The notes: generated by a model not told the origin, from the letters alone. DNA of 64,000 nt from Phymorhynchus buccinoides (GCA_017654935.2 CM065698.1:45642622-45706621); one strand, 5' to 3'; counted from the stretch's first letter, positions 1 to 9,972 are shown. Program-made: numbers and translations.

Positions 1-724
1 ACATATTAAAACTGGATTTGGGTCTTTCCAACTCCATAGGATTGTGCAATTGATGTATTACAGTTTCACTTCGCCGACTTCTGTTAATCACCTCCACTCT
101 CGTCCAAAGTCAGTGGTTTTCTTTTTCAAAGTCAGTGGTTTTTGTGCTTTTCCTACGCTTTCCGCCATCTTTTCTACAACAAGGGAAGCGACTCCGCTTT
201 CAGGCCCTTGACCGTAGTTGTTTCCCTTTGCTCGAAGTCTATGCAGACGACAGCAACGGTCGTAAAAACCAACAAAATGGCGGTCGTAAGTCGCGTTTTA
301 GAGGAAGTCGTTTAAGAGAGGTCGTTTACATAGTAAAATGCATCCGTGCCAACAAATCCGGTCTCAAATGAGAGGTGGTCGCTTAACAGAGGGTCGTAAA
401 ATAGGGGTTTGTCTGTATTGTGCTTCGTTTGTCGCTTTGATTTGTGATCTTGTTTTTAATTTGTCACTAACTTGATTTGTGTGTGTCATTTGTCTTGCTA
501 ACTTGATTTGTGATCTTGTTTTCAATTTATCACTAACGTGATTTGTGTATTCCTTTGTCTTGCTAACTTGATTTGTGACCTTGTTTTTAATTTGTCTCTA
601 ACTTGATTCATGTGTGTCCTTGATTTATTTTCTGTCGTTCCCAATTTGTCACTAAGTTCAGTCTTGTACGTCGTCTAATGAATTGTTACTATTTGATCTT
701 GCTTTGAATTTGTCACCAGCCTGA
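1..724. repeat. AT-rich repeat region with ~65-bp tandem units
   Basis: No gene is seen. About three diverged tandem units of roughly 65 bp lie at 430-630, each carrying 'aacttgatttgtgatcttg'. Positions 220-410 contain repeated 'gtcgtaa' and 'gtcgttta' words with 'gagaggt' blocks, resembling a worn mariner-type MITE. Confidence 0.5.
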
Positions 725-1066
725 TACAGTGGAACCCCCATATAAGACCTCCCATTATAAGACCCCCCCCCCCGTATAAGACCTACTTCTTTGAGACAGA
801 AGCGAAAACTTCCTGATCGCTTCTCGGCCTTTTGGCTAAGACAGTGATTCAGGAACATAAATTTTTGTTTATACCCTGGTTGGTTTGTTCAGCCCGTTGT
901 ACATGGCGAAAGCCGATACGCGACGTTAAACTGAACTTCCATCCGACATTGCCCTTCTTTGAAGAGTATGAAAGATACAGTGGAACGTCCCTTATAAGAC
1001 CTTCAAAAAGCATCCAAAATGCGGTCTTATAAGGGAGGGGTCTTATAAAGGAGGTAATTTCATACT
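725..1066. mobile_element. Rearranged copy of the CAGTGGAACCTCCCTTATAAGAC MITE (family A)
   Basis: The left terminal repeat starts at TA 725-726 with CAGTGGAACC and repeated 'tataagac' words. The usual core 'gagacattgcccttctttg' is split: 'gagaca' ends near 796 and 'cattgcccttctttg' resumes at 946, with about 150 bp of unrelated DNA between. The 3' half (975-1056) is inverted relative to intact copies and is flanked by 'gagtatgaaa' and its reverse complement 'tttcatactc'. TA-CAGT ends suggest a Tc1/mariner-type non-autonomous element. Confidence 0.75.
816..841 (+). pseudogene. U2 snRNA 5'-end fragment
   Basis: The 26 nt starting ATCGCTTCTCGGCCTTTTGG and continuing 'ctaaga' match the conserved first nucleotides of U2 snRNA. 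The match stops there, so the branch-point pairing region and Sm site are absent. The block starts exactly at the U2 5' end and sits inside the family A MITE. It is a fragment or the head of a retroposed chimera, not a working snRNA gene. Confidence 0.75.
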
Positions 1067-1097
1067 CAGCTGTGTGAAGGTCTTGGAAAGTAAACTC

Positions 1098-1275
1098 GAA
1101 CTTTGATTGGCTATTGATTTGGTTTTTGCTACATGTACTTTGATTGGTCATCGTTGCAAATAGTTTAATTGATACTTGTTACGTTATCTTTGATTGGTTC
1201 TTGCTAACGCAGGCATTGATTTGTTGCTGAATTGGTCATTCTTACACATACTTTGATTAGTCATCGGAATGAATG
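1098..1275. repeat. Diverged tandem 'ctttgattggtcat' words
   Basis: The word 'tttgattgg' or 'tttgattagtcat' recurs every 50-70 bp here and again near 1431-1440. No gene is seen. The repeated ATTGG is the reverse complement of a CCAAT box, but nothing else supports a promoter. Confidence 0.4.
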
Positions 1276-1279
1276 AAAA

Positions 1280-1411
1280 TCTGCTTAATGTCCTCCGGTC
1301 TGGAACAGACACATGTGGGACATATAAAGATGGTGGGAACGATCCTGGAGGCAATGCCCGGAGGCAGGGCAACACCAGGAAAGTCCCCGAATTTTTAACA
1401 ATACAGATGTG
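1280..1411. mobile_element. Partial SINE-like element, family C
   Basis: This stretch carries the family C landmarks 'gtcctccggtctggaacag', 'cacatgtgggaca' and 'ggaggcaatgcccggaggca', and ends 'aatacagatgtg'. The half that contains 'gtttaaccgaggc' in full copies is missing. Better copies lie at 3816-4016, 15883-16103, 42969-43212 and 54142-54341. Confidence 0.65.
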
Positions 1412-1459
1412 TTAATCATCATTAGGCATTCTTTGATTGGTTATTGGTACACATGGTTC

Positions 1460-1600
1460 GTACATAGTCTTTAAAGTCTGGAAAAGTCTTGGAAAATGGA
1501 AAAATGGTTTCCAGGCCTGGAAAAGCATGGAATTATCAACTTTGGTTGCCTGAGTCTGGAAAAGTCTTGAATTTTTCAGTCTGGCACAGTTCACAGCAAC
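1460..1600. repeat. Short 'gtctggaaaagtcttgga' repeats
   Basis: The word 'tctggaaaagtcttg' or a close variant is repeated several times over 140 bp. It lies just upstream of the BED-finger-like exon at 1825 and may belong to the same transposon-derived unit. No independent gene is seen. Confidence 0.4.
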
Positions 1601-1824
1601 AGGCAATTTGTTTTCTCACTGAAGACAAAGAGAATCTCGCTTCGATTTTACATGATAATAACAACGCTACCCCGGCACGCATACTTGACGAGTGAGCGCC
1701 ATGGTTACTAGCAGACAAACTTTTCTTTCTTGGCCGGCGAAGTGACGTCCCTTGTACGCAATGCGTATGCGCGGAAGTCGATGTTCTTTTATCTTGTTGA
1801 AACGCGGTCACTTGCTTCACTAAC

Positions 1825-1993
1825 ATGGGAAAGTGCGTGTTTAGCCAAACGTGGCTGGAACATAGCGAGTTCAAGGATTGGATAGCCTCATCATCTGATG
1901 GGTCGAAGTACAAAGCGCGGTGCTTACTATGCGCAAAGGACTTTGATGTCCAGAACATGGGTATGGGAAAATTGCAGAAATGGTCTGGAAAAA
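1825..1993 (+). pseudogene. First-exon remnant of a BED-finger-like transposon protein
   Basis: An ATG at 1825 opens a 56-codon stretch beginning MGKCVFSQTWLEHSEFKDWI and containing KARCLLCAKDFDVQNMG. The paired cysteines (C-x2-C), aromatic residues and NMG motif resemble the BED/TTF-type finger at the N terminus of hAT-related transposase-derived proteins. The histidine pair that normally follows is not visible. A GTATGT at 1994 could be a 5' splice site. No downstream transposase domain is visible, so it is called a remnant; an orphan domesticated exon is possible. Confidence 0.45.
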
Positions 1994-3470
1994 GTATGTA
2001 TTTTTATTTCCAAAATTCTGTACGAACCCTGGGTACATCAACTCGATTGGAAGGTGGTGTTGTTGGGTGGTTTTTCTTTTGTCTGATTGGAATTTGTGAC
2101 ATGACATGACTACATGACTGTTGTTTCATGTACTGTGGTTTGCCTTGTTCCCATACGGTTTGTTTCTATTCTGCCATGTTAGTTGCTGGCTTTAAGGAAG
2201 GAGATCAAAGCCGGCTGTGTAAGTTTCTTCTTCACGATCACCGTTGCATGTCGCTATGCATAGCTATTTATAGACAGACGCATATTCTTTTGTTTGTTGC
2301 ATACGTTTTGAGCCTCAATATAAGCTGATACATTATTGAATAAATTACTCTTTACAAAACGTTTGCACCTATGGTTGCACTGAATATTTTGGGCTAACAC
2401 CAAAAAGTTCATGTATTGCAAAATAACATGGATTTGGCTTTGATAAAACTATAAAATCAAATCTAGAGGTTTTTCATTTACGGTATTGCACATAATGACA
2501 CATTGTGTCCTAAGTTCAGGAAATGTTATGTTTCTTTATTTGTTATCAGTAACAGCTTTGTTAGTTTTTTATTTTGCGTATTTCGCCGAGAAACTTGGCT
2601 TCATGCTTTGCAAGGTTGGTAGGCTGCGAAGTAATCACTCTTTGTGACATTTAGGCTTTTGGGTAAAATACCCTTTTTGTGTGAAAGACAGACCGTGTGC
2701 ACATAATAATGAGTATATTACGGATGGGTTTCCGCTTGTGTGCGCGCACTCATTCATAGTCTATGTCTATGTTGTTTGGTTTGTGAGATGAATGTTCTTT
2801 CTCATGTTTTCTTGTATCTTTCGTGTCTATTTCGATGGTATTGTCTCTTTGTTTATTTCTTTGGTCTTTAGTTTTTGTTTACAACCTTCCTACATTGACC
2901 TTTTTACCATAGAAGACCTTATATTTTGTTCTTGATCGTTCATCAACACTCATGTTGATTTGGATTCTTGCATCATGTTCACCTTTTGCTTTGTAATTTA
3001 GTTCAGCAGTGAGACCAGTGATAGTGCTGAAGTAAGACGGTTATAATTTTACGCAAAAGATGTACAGCTACGTATTTTCGGATATGACTGTATGTAGTAA
3101 TTTAGATTTGTCCGTTGCCATGACTTTCGATCACGAGTTCGTCTGCTTTTCATCGAGAGATCGATTTGCACGAACTTGACTGCAAAAAGATAAGATTGTG
3201 GTCGCATCTCAACCCCTGAAATCGGGTCGTAAGTCGGAACTCAGGAAAAGTCGTGTTTGCGGCATAGGATATGTAGTGGAATGTGTTCGGGAGGAAAAAA
3301 ATCAGTCGTATGTGAGGAGAAGTCGCATTTGCGAGCGTCTTATTAGAGGGGTACCACTGTAGTAATTTAGATTTGTCCGTAGCTTAGCGTAGTAGTAACA
3401 TTGACAGCATACAGAAGAATGGAATACATGCAGGAAAGTACACCTTCGGAGGATGTCATTGCTGCAGACA
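1994..3470. other. No gene seen; AT-rich with old MITE remnants
   Basis: No long open frame is present. Positions 3180-3355 carry 'gtcgtaagtcgg' and 'gtcgcatttgcgag' words ending in 'taccactgta', a worn mariner-type MITE end. The remainder is AT-rich unique sequence. Confidence 0.5.
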
Positions 3471-3631
3471 TACAGTGGAACCTCCCTTATAAGACCTCCC
3501 ATTATAAGTCTCCCTCCCATATAAGACCTACTTCTCTGAGACATTGCCCTTTGTAAGTATTAAAATTACCTCCCTTATAAGACCTCCTTTTGGATGATTT
3601 CTGGGGGTCTTATAAGGGAGGTTCGACTGTA
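3471..3631. mobile_element. MITE family A copy
   Basis: Begins TA-CAGTGGAACCTCCCTTATAAG and ends in the inverted copy 'gggaggttcgactgta'. It contains the core 'gagacattgccctttgtaag'. TA flanks both ends. About 160 bp, non-coding. Confidence 0.85.
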
Positions 3632-3788
3632 TTAATTTTTTTAATACAAGCATAATTACAGATTGTTACGCCATTCTAAGTGTGCAGATCACAATATAAA
3701 CCACCAGTTAAAAGGTTTGAAAATGGGCGTTTTTGAACAAATATAACTACTGCCTATAAACAAACTGATCTTATGTTTCTTTTGCATA

Positions 3789-4174
3789 TACAGTAAAAAA
3801 AAATCGCTTAAGTCACTATATGTCCAATGTGGCGGTGCCATAGCCGATGAGGTTTAACCGAGGCATGGTTACCGCTACACCTATCTATATTGTTAAAAAC
3901 TCGGGACTTTACTGGTGTTGCACTGCCTCCGGGCATTGCAGCCAGTATTGTTCCCAACATCTTTGTATTTACAAATGTCCCATATGTGTCTATGACCGAA
4001 AAACATCATTTTCATCATCGCTTAAGTCAAAATTGAAGGGACTGAAATTTTATAATGAGATAGCCAATAGTTAGAGTTAAAAATACTTTTCAACATAGAG
4101 ATGATTATACTGGGACCCAAAAATTATTGCGAGTTATCCCGTGTTTTTGAGTTATCTGTTTTTGAAATATCAGT
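3789..4174. mobile_element. MITE family B copy split by a SINE-like element
   Basis: The left end 'tacagtaaaa..tcgctta' at 3789 and the body 'aagtcaaaattgaagggact' from 4020 match the intact family B copy at 36000-36193. The two parts are separated by a family C element (3816-4016). The right end stops near 4174, within the inverted repeat. Confidence 0.8.
3816..4016. mobile_element. SINE-like element family C with 13-bp target duplication
   Basis: The element contains 'gtggcggtgccatagccga', 'gaggtttaaccgaggc', 'gcctccgggcattgc' and 'acaaatgtcccatatgtg'. It is bounded by the 13-bp direct repeat atcgcttaagtca (3803-3815 and 4017-4029), present once in the uninterrupted host MITE. A long duplication indicates LINE-type retroposition. 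Confidence 0.8.
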
Positions 4175-4519
4175 TCTCCTCTGTAATTAGTTCTGTTTCC
4201 TTTTTTTCTCTCCCCCCCCGATACTTTAAATCAGGATCCCCCCCATCCCAACCCGACCCTCACTGAAGAGGTTAATCATTTTGTTGACGTTGTGTAGAGT
4301 ATGGTAGTTATAAGTTTATTGTTTTCCTTTTTTTCTCCCCATTGTAGATTTAGAATCCAACAAAGTTTTTTGTGTGGTCACATTTGACATTTTTTAAAAA
4401 GTTGCTCAAACCATGCTTCGAGTCGGAATGAATGATTTAAGTGCAGTTGCGCCGATTGTTAGAGTGGTGCTAGTGAAGTGGGTACACCCGTACCGGCTAT
4501 GGCGGGTGCATGCATCTAT

Positions 4520-4602
4520 TGTATCAGTGATGTACCGAGGATTCAAAAGTGATAGGACAAACTGTCCTGAGACAAGAGAAATCAATAGGACAATGTCCTG
4601 GC
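4520..4602. repeat. Dispersed repeat that hosts the DIRS element
   Basis: The ~78 bp from 'cagtgatgtaccgagg' to 'aggacaatgtcctgg' match 29429-29505. Both copies carry 'gacaaactgtcct' or 'gacagactgtcct' type palindromes. The copy here is interrupted downstream by the DIRS-like element at 4655. Confidence 0.65.
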
Positions 4603-4654
4603 TCTTGCAGTAATTAATAAGACAAAGCATGCCAGTGTTGACATTTTAATCAGA

Positions 4655-4866
4655 CAATCTATTCTATCATGTTACCGTTTCACTACGAATGAGTTATCTC
4701 TTCCAATTTGGAGCTAATGCCAATTACCAAAGACCAAAAAAGTCTTAGTCTTCACAAGACTAACTTACTTCCCTTGGTCTGGTTTAGCAATACCACTGAG
4801 CTGCTGTGGATCCCCTTCCTGACGTCACTTCCGGGGAGCCAACTTTGAATCATAATAAATTTTTTC
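4655..4866 (+). repeat. Left inverted terminal repeat of DIRS element
   Basis: From 'gttaccgtttcactacgaat' (4671) to 'aaattttt' (about 4866) this matches the reverse complement of the right terminus (10131-10317) almost base for base. The outermost 16 nt (4655-4670) differ from the right end, as expected for DIRS termini, and are instead matched by the internal complementary region. Confidence 0.9.
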
Positions 4867-5079
4867 CAATTGGAGCTGCCATGTTCTTTTTGCTCTGCAA
4901 ATTTAATTCATTTTCAAGCTTTTTTCCTTGCCATTCTACCTTCTTTGTGTTCCCTTTTGCCCCTTGGGTAACAGGTATTGTCAGTGTATAATTTTAATTT
5001 GATTTTTGGGATCGAATTTTGGTTAAAGTGAAATTATTTGATTGTTGTTTGACACCGGTTTTGTGCCCTCGTTGTTAAC

Positions 5080-7533
5080 ATGTCGGACATCGGTGTCACT
5101 TCTGTGCCTTCTGCTTCTACTTCGTCGTCGTCGTCTAAGCAGTCTAGGGATGAGAAAGGGAAGTTCCTTTCTACCCCTACCCCTAGTTCTAGTTCTAGTT
5201 CGAAGAAAGAGTCCAGTTCTAAGTCTAGGTCGTCTTCTTCTTCTTCGTCTTCGAAGAAGAAAGTGCCCCCCCCTCCCCCCCTCCTTCCCACTCATTCTTC
5301 TTCTAGTACTTCTGCTGTGTCGGAGCCGTCTGTGGAGCAGACGGAACATGTCATTTCTTTAGTAGATTCCTCTACTTTAGTCTCCGATATGCTGGCAGAA
5401 TTACAGAACAAGGGTTTAGTTTTGGTCCCGTCCTCTTCTTTGGTTTCGATGTCAGGTGGTTCAATGAGGCCCACCACGACTAGGACAAATACAAAACTTG
5501 ACTGTGACTCAGTACCATTGGATGAACCGCCAAGTTTGGCGGATGAGAACCTCAGAGACAGAGTGCCTTACCTTTCTCGAAGTTTCGACGGATTTGAAAC
5601 GGCTGTTTCAACCTCTTACTCGACGGACCAACTGGCCAGTTTGGAGAGGAAGACCGGCATACCGATCTTCTCAACGGATGAAAATCTCGACGGACACTTC
5701 TCTGACCGTCGGGAACGGACACGGACGGACACGGTACCGGTCTACGACTCCCGTTCACGTGAGTGTGTGATTCCACGGATGGATTCTCCCAGAAACTGGC
5801 AAATTCGTAACTCTAGACCTGTAAGTCCGCCCGGTTTGTCCGGGAGCGGCAGCATGGCGCGGGGCTGGAAGAAGTCCGGTCATGTGCGGTCCCAAACCGG
5901 TACCCGTCATGGGGACTCCGGCCGCCCGTGGGGCGAGGCAGATAACGGCTCCGTCATCCGTGAACCAATGAAACACGGTCACGTGACACTAGAAACTGCT
6001 ACCCGTACCGGTAGCACCGTGCCCGTGGGCACCGGCGGCACGGACCGCATACGGACAACGTCCGTTGACCCGTCAAAACGGACTATGCTGTCACGGCACA
6101 GAACAGTCTCTGCTACAGAGAGATTTTCGACGGATGAAACTCCGCATGGGCTTCCCTCTGGGAACTCTGGCTTGGGTCTACATATTTCTCCTGTCGAAGA
6201 TGATTTTCTTCCGCCTTACTCCGAGGATGACGGCGAATTTGACTCAGCAGTGAGAGACGAAGTTCGTCGGGTCATGCGTGAGAGATTTTCCGATCATCAA
6301 CACCCTGGTGACGAAACAGATCAGGACGTTGATCGTTTCTCACGGGTGGAGCAGGGCAGCTTCTGTTCTGAGCCCCCTGTACAAGTGGAACCAGTTCCTT
6401 CTACCGGGAACTATCAAGGATACTTGGATATTCTCCGTCCATACTGTCAGGACATCAAACCGATGCCTCTTTCTGAGTCGAATTCCAGCAAGGAACAGCC
6501 ACAGTTTTTCGGAGAATTACAGGCTCCGAAAGAAGCAAGACTTGCTCTTCACACTTCGCCGTTTATTCGCCAAGAGCTTCGACGTGCTGACTCTATTCTC
6601 TGGACTCAGCCTCAGATTCTGACCGAGGAGGACGACGGTCCCCCTCCACGTCAACCGGACCCAATTCCTTCTCGTGCGGGGACATTCCTGAAGAAAGACT
6701 TCTTCCCCCCGTTTCAGCTATCCAGTACCTTTGTGCCTGTGCCTTCGCACTCGAGTGTGTCTCCTCAAGAGAAACAATCTCTGGATTTTAGGCCACAGAG
6801 AGGACAACCGACGGTCTCTTTCTCACAGCCCTCGTTTAACAACTTGGAAAGATCGTCTTACGCTGTTCTCCGAGCCGCTTCTCTCGCTACCTCCATGCTG
6901 CAGACTCTGTCCCAGATAGTGGGCTCCACCACAACGGCTAAACCAGAAGATTTTAGCCTGCTTGAGTCCATAGATGAACGTGCATTGGGTGTTTGTTTGG
7001 CTTCGCTCAACAAAGCAGTGAACTCGATTTCGTCAGTGGCTTCTAGCACCAAGGTTCAACTGGCTGCTACATACAGAGACTCTGTGGTCCGGGCTTGTAA
7101 ACTCCGACTGGACCTCGAAGAACGCTCCACGCTACGTTCCTGCCCGTCCCATCCTTCCGCCACCTTCCACCCGGACACGGTCAAGGACGTTCTGGAAGGC
7201 TCCAAGAAACGGAGGAACGATCTCTCTCAAGAACAGCTCATGATGTGGGCTCGTAAGGCTGCGAGTCAGAGTTTTGCCGCTCCTCAACCTAAGCAAGCGC
7301 GCACAGAGTTCAAGCCAGCCAGTCACACGCCCTCCAGGATGATGTCTTCTAGGGGTCGTGTTTCTCGCTTCCCCTACAACCAGTCTTCAGGTCAGCGCCA
7401 CCGTCCCGCTTTCCAGCCCACTCCCCCCTCTTCAGCCCGTGGTTCCTCGTTCTCAGGACATGGATCGGCTGCTTCGGGTCCGCCCCGATTCAGCCGTACT
7501 GCGTTCTCGGGGCGGAAACAGCCTTTTCATTAA
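5080..7533 (+). CDS. DIRS ORF1 (gag-like) protein
   Basis: An 817-residue open frame from ATG 5080 to TAA 7531-7533, the first ORF after the left terminal repeat. Residues 6-100 are serine/lysine-rich with a proline run. The middle is acidic and charged. Residues 640-740 (near 'SLLESIDERALGVCLASLNK' to 'TVKDVLEGSKKRR') are the most ordered stretch and resemble the conserved C-terminal half of DIRS ORF1 proteins. The tail is Arg/Gly/Ser-rich, suiting nucleic-acid binding. No CCHC zinc knuckle is evident. By position it should be the Gag-equivalent RNA-binding protein. The frame has no stops, unlike the downstream reverse transcriptase. Its end overlaps the reverse transcriptase frame. Confidence 0.8.
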   Translation: MSDIGVTSVPSASTSSSSSKQSRDEKGKFLSTPTPSSSSSSKKESSSKSRSSSSSSSSKKKVPPPPPLLPTHSSSSTSAVSEPSVEQTEHVISLVDSSTLVSDMLAELQNKGLVLVPSSSLVSMSGGSMRPTTTRTNTKLDCDSVPLDEPPSLADENLRDRVPYLSRSFDGFETAVSTSYSTDQLASLERKTGIPIFSTDENLDGHFSDRRERTRTDTVPVYDSRSRECVIPRMDSPRNWQIRNSRPVSPPGLSGSGSMARGWKKSGHVRSQTGTRHGDSGRPWGEADNGSVIREPMKHGHVTLETATRTGSTVPVGTGGTDRIRTTSVDPSKRTMLSRHRTVSATERFSTDETPHGLPSGNSGLGLHISPVEDDFLPPYSEDDGEFDSAVRDEVRRVMRERFSDHQHPGDETDQDVDRFSRVEQGSFCSEPPVQVEPVPSTGNYQGYLDILRPYCQDIKPMPLSESNSSKEQPQFFGELQAPKEARLALHTSPFIRQELRRADSILWTQPQILTEEDDGPPPRQPDPIPSRAGTFLKKDFFPPFQLSSTFVPVPSHSSVSPQEKQSLDFRPQRGQPTVSFSQPSFNNLERSSYAVLRAASLATSMLQTLSQIVGSTTTAKPEDFSLLESIDERALGVCLASLNKAVNSISSVASSTKVQLAATYRDSVVRACKLRLDLEERSTLRSCPSHPSATFHPDTVKDVLEGSKKRRNDLSQEQLMMWARKAASQSFAAPQPKQARTEFKPASHTPSRMMSSRGRVSRFPYNQSSGQRHRPAFQPTPPSSARGSSFSGHGSAASGPPRFSRTAFSGRKQPFH

Positions 7534-8735
7534 AGCCCGCTCGATCTTTGGAGGGTCCAGGTTTTTCGGCCGATACAAGCGTTGGTTCTCTGGGGGAATG
7601 CCTTCCTTCATGGGAACGTTTGGTCGAAAATACTTGGATCCTTCAGGTCGTGCGGGCAGGCTACAGGTTCCAGTTTACTCAGGAACCTCCCCTGTCCTCT
7701 CACCCAATCTCCTTCCCAGCACCCCAAGACCGGGCAAAATTCGAAGCTCTCGACAAAGAAGTCGCCTCTCTACAGCAGAAGGGAGCCATCATTCCAGTGG
7801 CCCCGGTGGACTCGGGGTTCTACTCTCGCCTGTTTGTAGTCCCCAAAAAGAACGGAGAGTTTCGCCCTGTCTTGGACCTTTCCCCTCTGAACAAGTACAT
7901 CCGCCTTCGCGTCTATCTGGACGACTGGCTTCTACTGGCGTCCTCTCGCGCACTCTGCTTGAGTCAAACGGAAACCCTGGTTCAACTGTCCGCTTCTCTG
8001 GGGTTTCGTATCCACGACATCAAATCGGATCTGACTCCATCAACCTCTTTCAACTACCTGGGCATGTCTTTCAACACCGTCCAATTCACCGTTCGGCCGT
8101 CAGACAGCAGGATTCTAGCCCTCGTGGAGTCGGTCACTGCCCTCAGACAGAAAACCTCAGCTTCTGCCCGCCAGTTACTCCGTCTACCCGGGCTGATGGA
8201 ATAAGGTCCGCTATTGAAACTGAACGTTTTAGCGGACCAGCTCAGCAGAAAGGGCCAGATCCTACCCACGGAATGGACTATTGCACATCAGTCTCTCCTC
8301 CCGCTGTGGTCCCTCTGGGGGAAACCGCACGTGGACCTGTTCGCCACGAGGTTCAACTGCAGGCTGCCGGTCTACGTATCACCTATGAGGGACCCTCAGG
8401 CACTAGCGCGCAACGCCTTCTCGATGCCCTGGACAGGAATGTCGGCGTATGCATACCCTCCAACGTCTCTCCTACCCTAGGTACTCGAGAAATACAGCCG
8501 CAATCTACCCCGGCTGATCATCATCGCCCCATTCTGGGAGACCAGCCCTTGGTTCCAGGAGCTCACCAGCCTCTCACACGTTCCAAGCGTCCCTCTTCGT
8601 CTCTCAAAAGACACTCTGCTTCAGCCACGCACGGGAGTCGGCCACGCCAACCCCCAACTGTTTCAGCTGACCGCATGGCTACTATGCGGTCAGGCCTGCG
8701 AGCACGCGGACTCTCAGAACAAACTGTGGACTTAG
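7509..8735 (+). pseudogene. DIRS reverse transcriptase / RNase H frame, deleted
   Basis: This frame (+1 or -1 relative to ORF1) has no obvious ATG. It carries a fingers motif (VVPKKNGEFRPVLDLSPLNK) running directly into RVYLDDWLLLASS, so the roughly 100 residues with the first catalytic Asp are missing, although the YLDD box remains. A second junction near 8200 joins 'LLRLPGLME', a stop at 8202-8204, and 'LKLNVLADQLSRKG', removing most of RNase H. The following DLFATRFNCRLPVYVSPMRD block is typical of the RNase H-distal/methyltransferase-like part of DIRS polyproteins. Another in-frame TAG lies at 8481-8483. The frame ends at TAG 8733-8735, overlapping the recombinase ORF. Confidence 0.85.
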
Positions 8736-9754
8736 TACTCAAGGCGAGACGACAGAGTACTAACAAACTATATGACATACGGTGGGCCTCATGGTATGGT
8801 TTCTGTTTGTCCCATGGCATTTCTCCGTTAGATCCTTCCGGTCCGGAGTTTACTCAGTTTTTGGCTCACCTCCACCAGAACCGCGGCTTATCCGCTCAGA
8901 CGTTAAATGGATACAAGGCTTCTGTTGTGCATACTATAACGGTAGCTACGGGCAAGAGAAATCCTTCTTTTTCCTTAGCTATTGAACTTTCACATCTGAT
9001 TGATGCAGTCCGCAACAAGTCTGTGTCCTCGGGCGTTCGCCTTCCTCAGTGGGATTTGTTCGTTGTTCTGTCCTTTCTTCGGGATCAATGTGAACCTTTA
9101 GCATCGTTGTCTTTCAAGTTGTTGACATACAAGACAGTTTTTCTATTGTCTTTAGCTACGGCTAGGCGGGTTAGTGGCGTCCATGCTCTTAGCGGTCTAG
9201 GTTCGGATATTGAGTTCAATTCTTCGGATCAATCCATGACACTGTCTTTCCTTCCGGAGTTTCGCGCTAAGAACCAGTCCGCTCAGGCGTCCTCTCCTTC
9301 AGTGACAGTTCAGAGTCTTTGCACCATTCTAGCTCCTGATGACACCGACAGATTCCTATGTCCAGTTAGAGCCCTTCGGTTATACTTGAAGAGAACTTCT
9401 CAGTTCCGAGGGCACAAACGACGCCTGTTCGTTTCACTGAATGACAAATACATGAAAGACATTTCGAAATCCACCATTTCTAGGTGGCTGATAGATGCTA
9501 TAAAATTAGCATACTCAAACGCTGACAAATCCTTGCCCCAAAACCCCCTGAGAGCCCATGAAATTCGGGCTATCAGCTCCTCCTTGGCCATGATCAAGGG
9601 TGTGGCCTTATCCAGCGTCTTGGAGGCCGCCTACTGGAAGTCAGAGACCACGTTCTTGAACTTCTATCTACGACATTTCTCCGCCAGGAGACAAGATGAT
9701 ACCTACGGCATCAGGAAGCTGGTGCTGGCACAGACCCCTGTCTCCTTGGTCTAA
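8675..9754 (+). CDS. DIRS tyrosine recombinase (YR integrase)
   Basis: ATG 8675 starts a 359-residue ORF ending at TAA 9752-9754. The N-terminal ~110 residues resemble the SAM-like core-binding domain (…STNKLYDIRWASWYGF…; TLNGYKASVVHTI). The catalytic domain shows the expected residues: Arg in LATARRVSGVHAL, the H-x-x-R box in AHEIRAISS, and the nucleophile Tyr in FLNFYLRHFS. The protein would join a circular DNA intermediate to the target by strand exchange. The frame stays open upstream to 7358, but that part is the reverse transcriptase region read in another frame. This is the only enzymatic ORF in the element that looks intact. Confidence 0.9.
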   Translation: MATMRSGLRARGLSEQTVDLVLKARRQSTNKLYDIRWASWYGFCLSHGISPLDPSGPEFTQFLAHLHQNRGLSAQTLNGYKASVVHTITVATGKRNPSFSLAIELSHLIDAVRNKSVSSGVRLPQWDLFVVLSFLRDQCEPLASLSFKLLTYKTVFLLSLATARRVSGVHALSGLGSDIEFNSSDQSMTLSFLPEFRAKNQSAQASSPSVTVQSLCTILAPDDTDRFLCPVRALRLYLKRTSQFRGHKRRLFVSLNDKYMKDISKSTISRWLIDAIKLAYSNADKSLPQNPLRAHEIRAISSSLAMIKGVALSSVLEAAYWKSETTFLNFYLRHFSARRQDDTYGIRKLVLAQTPVSLV

Positions 9755-9972
9755 CGGTAATTTATGTTGTTATTGTTTATTGGGATGCATATATATGTAT
9801 ATGCCTGTTGGGGGAATGAAATTATATGTTCATACGGATGCTTCCGGTGCTATCACGGGGATACCCTGGGTAATCCCTCTTTTTGGATATTATGGGTATG
9901 AAATGTTTGCTCTTTGTTGGAAAGTGAAAAATTCAACAATGTTTTTTCTTACCCACCTCCTCGTTGGGAAAC

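Noticed and set aside
816..841. Functional U2 snRNA gene
   Set aside because: Only 26 nt match; the branch-pairing region, Sm site and 3' stem-loops are missing.
5023..5362. Arg- or Leu-rich frames opposite the start of DIRS ORF1
   Set aside because: They are shadows of the serine/lysine-rich codons of ORF1.
7358..8674. Upstream part of the 798-codon frame that ends in the recombinase
   Set aside because: It is the ORF1 end and reverse transcriptase region read in a third frame. The protein sequence there is not recombinase-like, and the recombinase has a good ATG at 8675.
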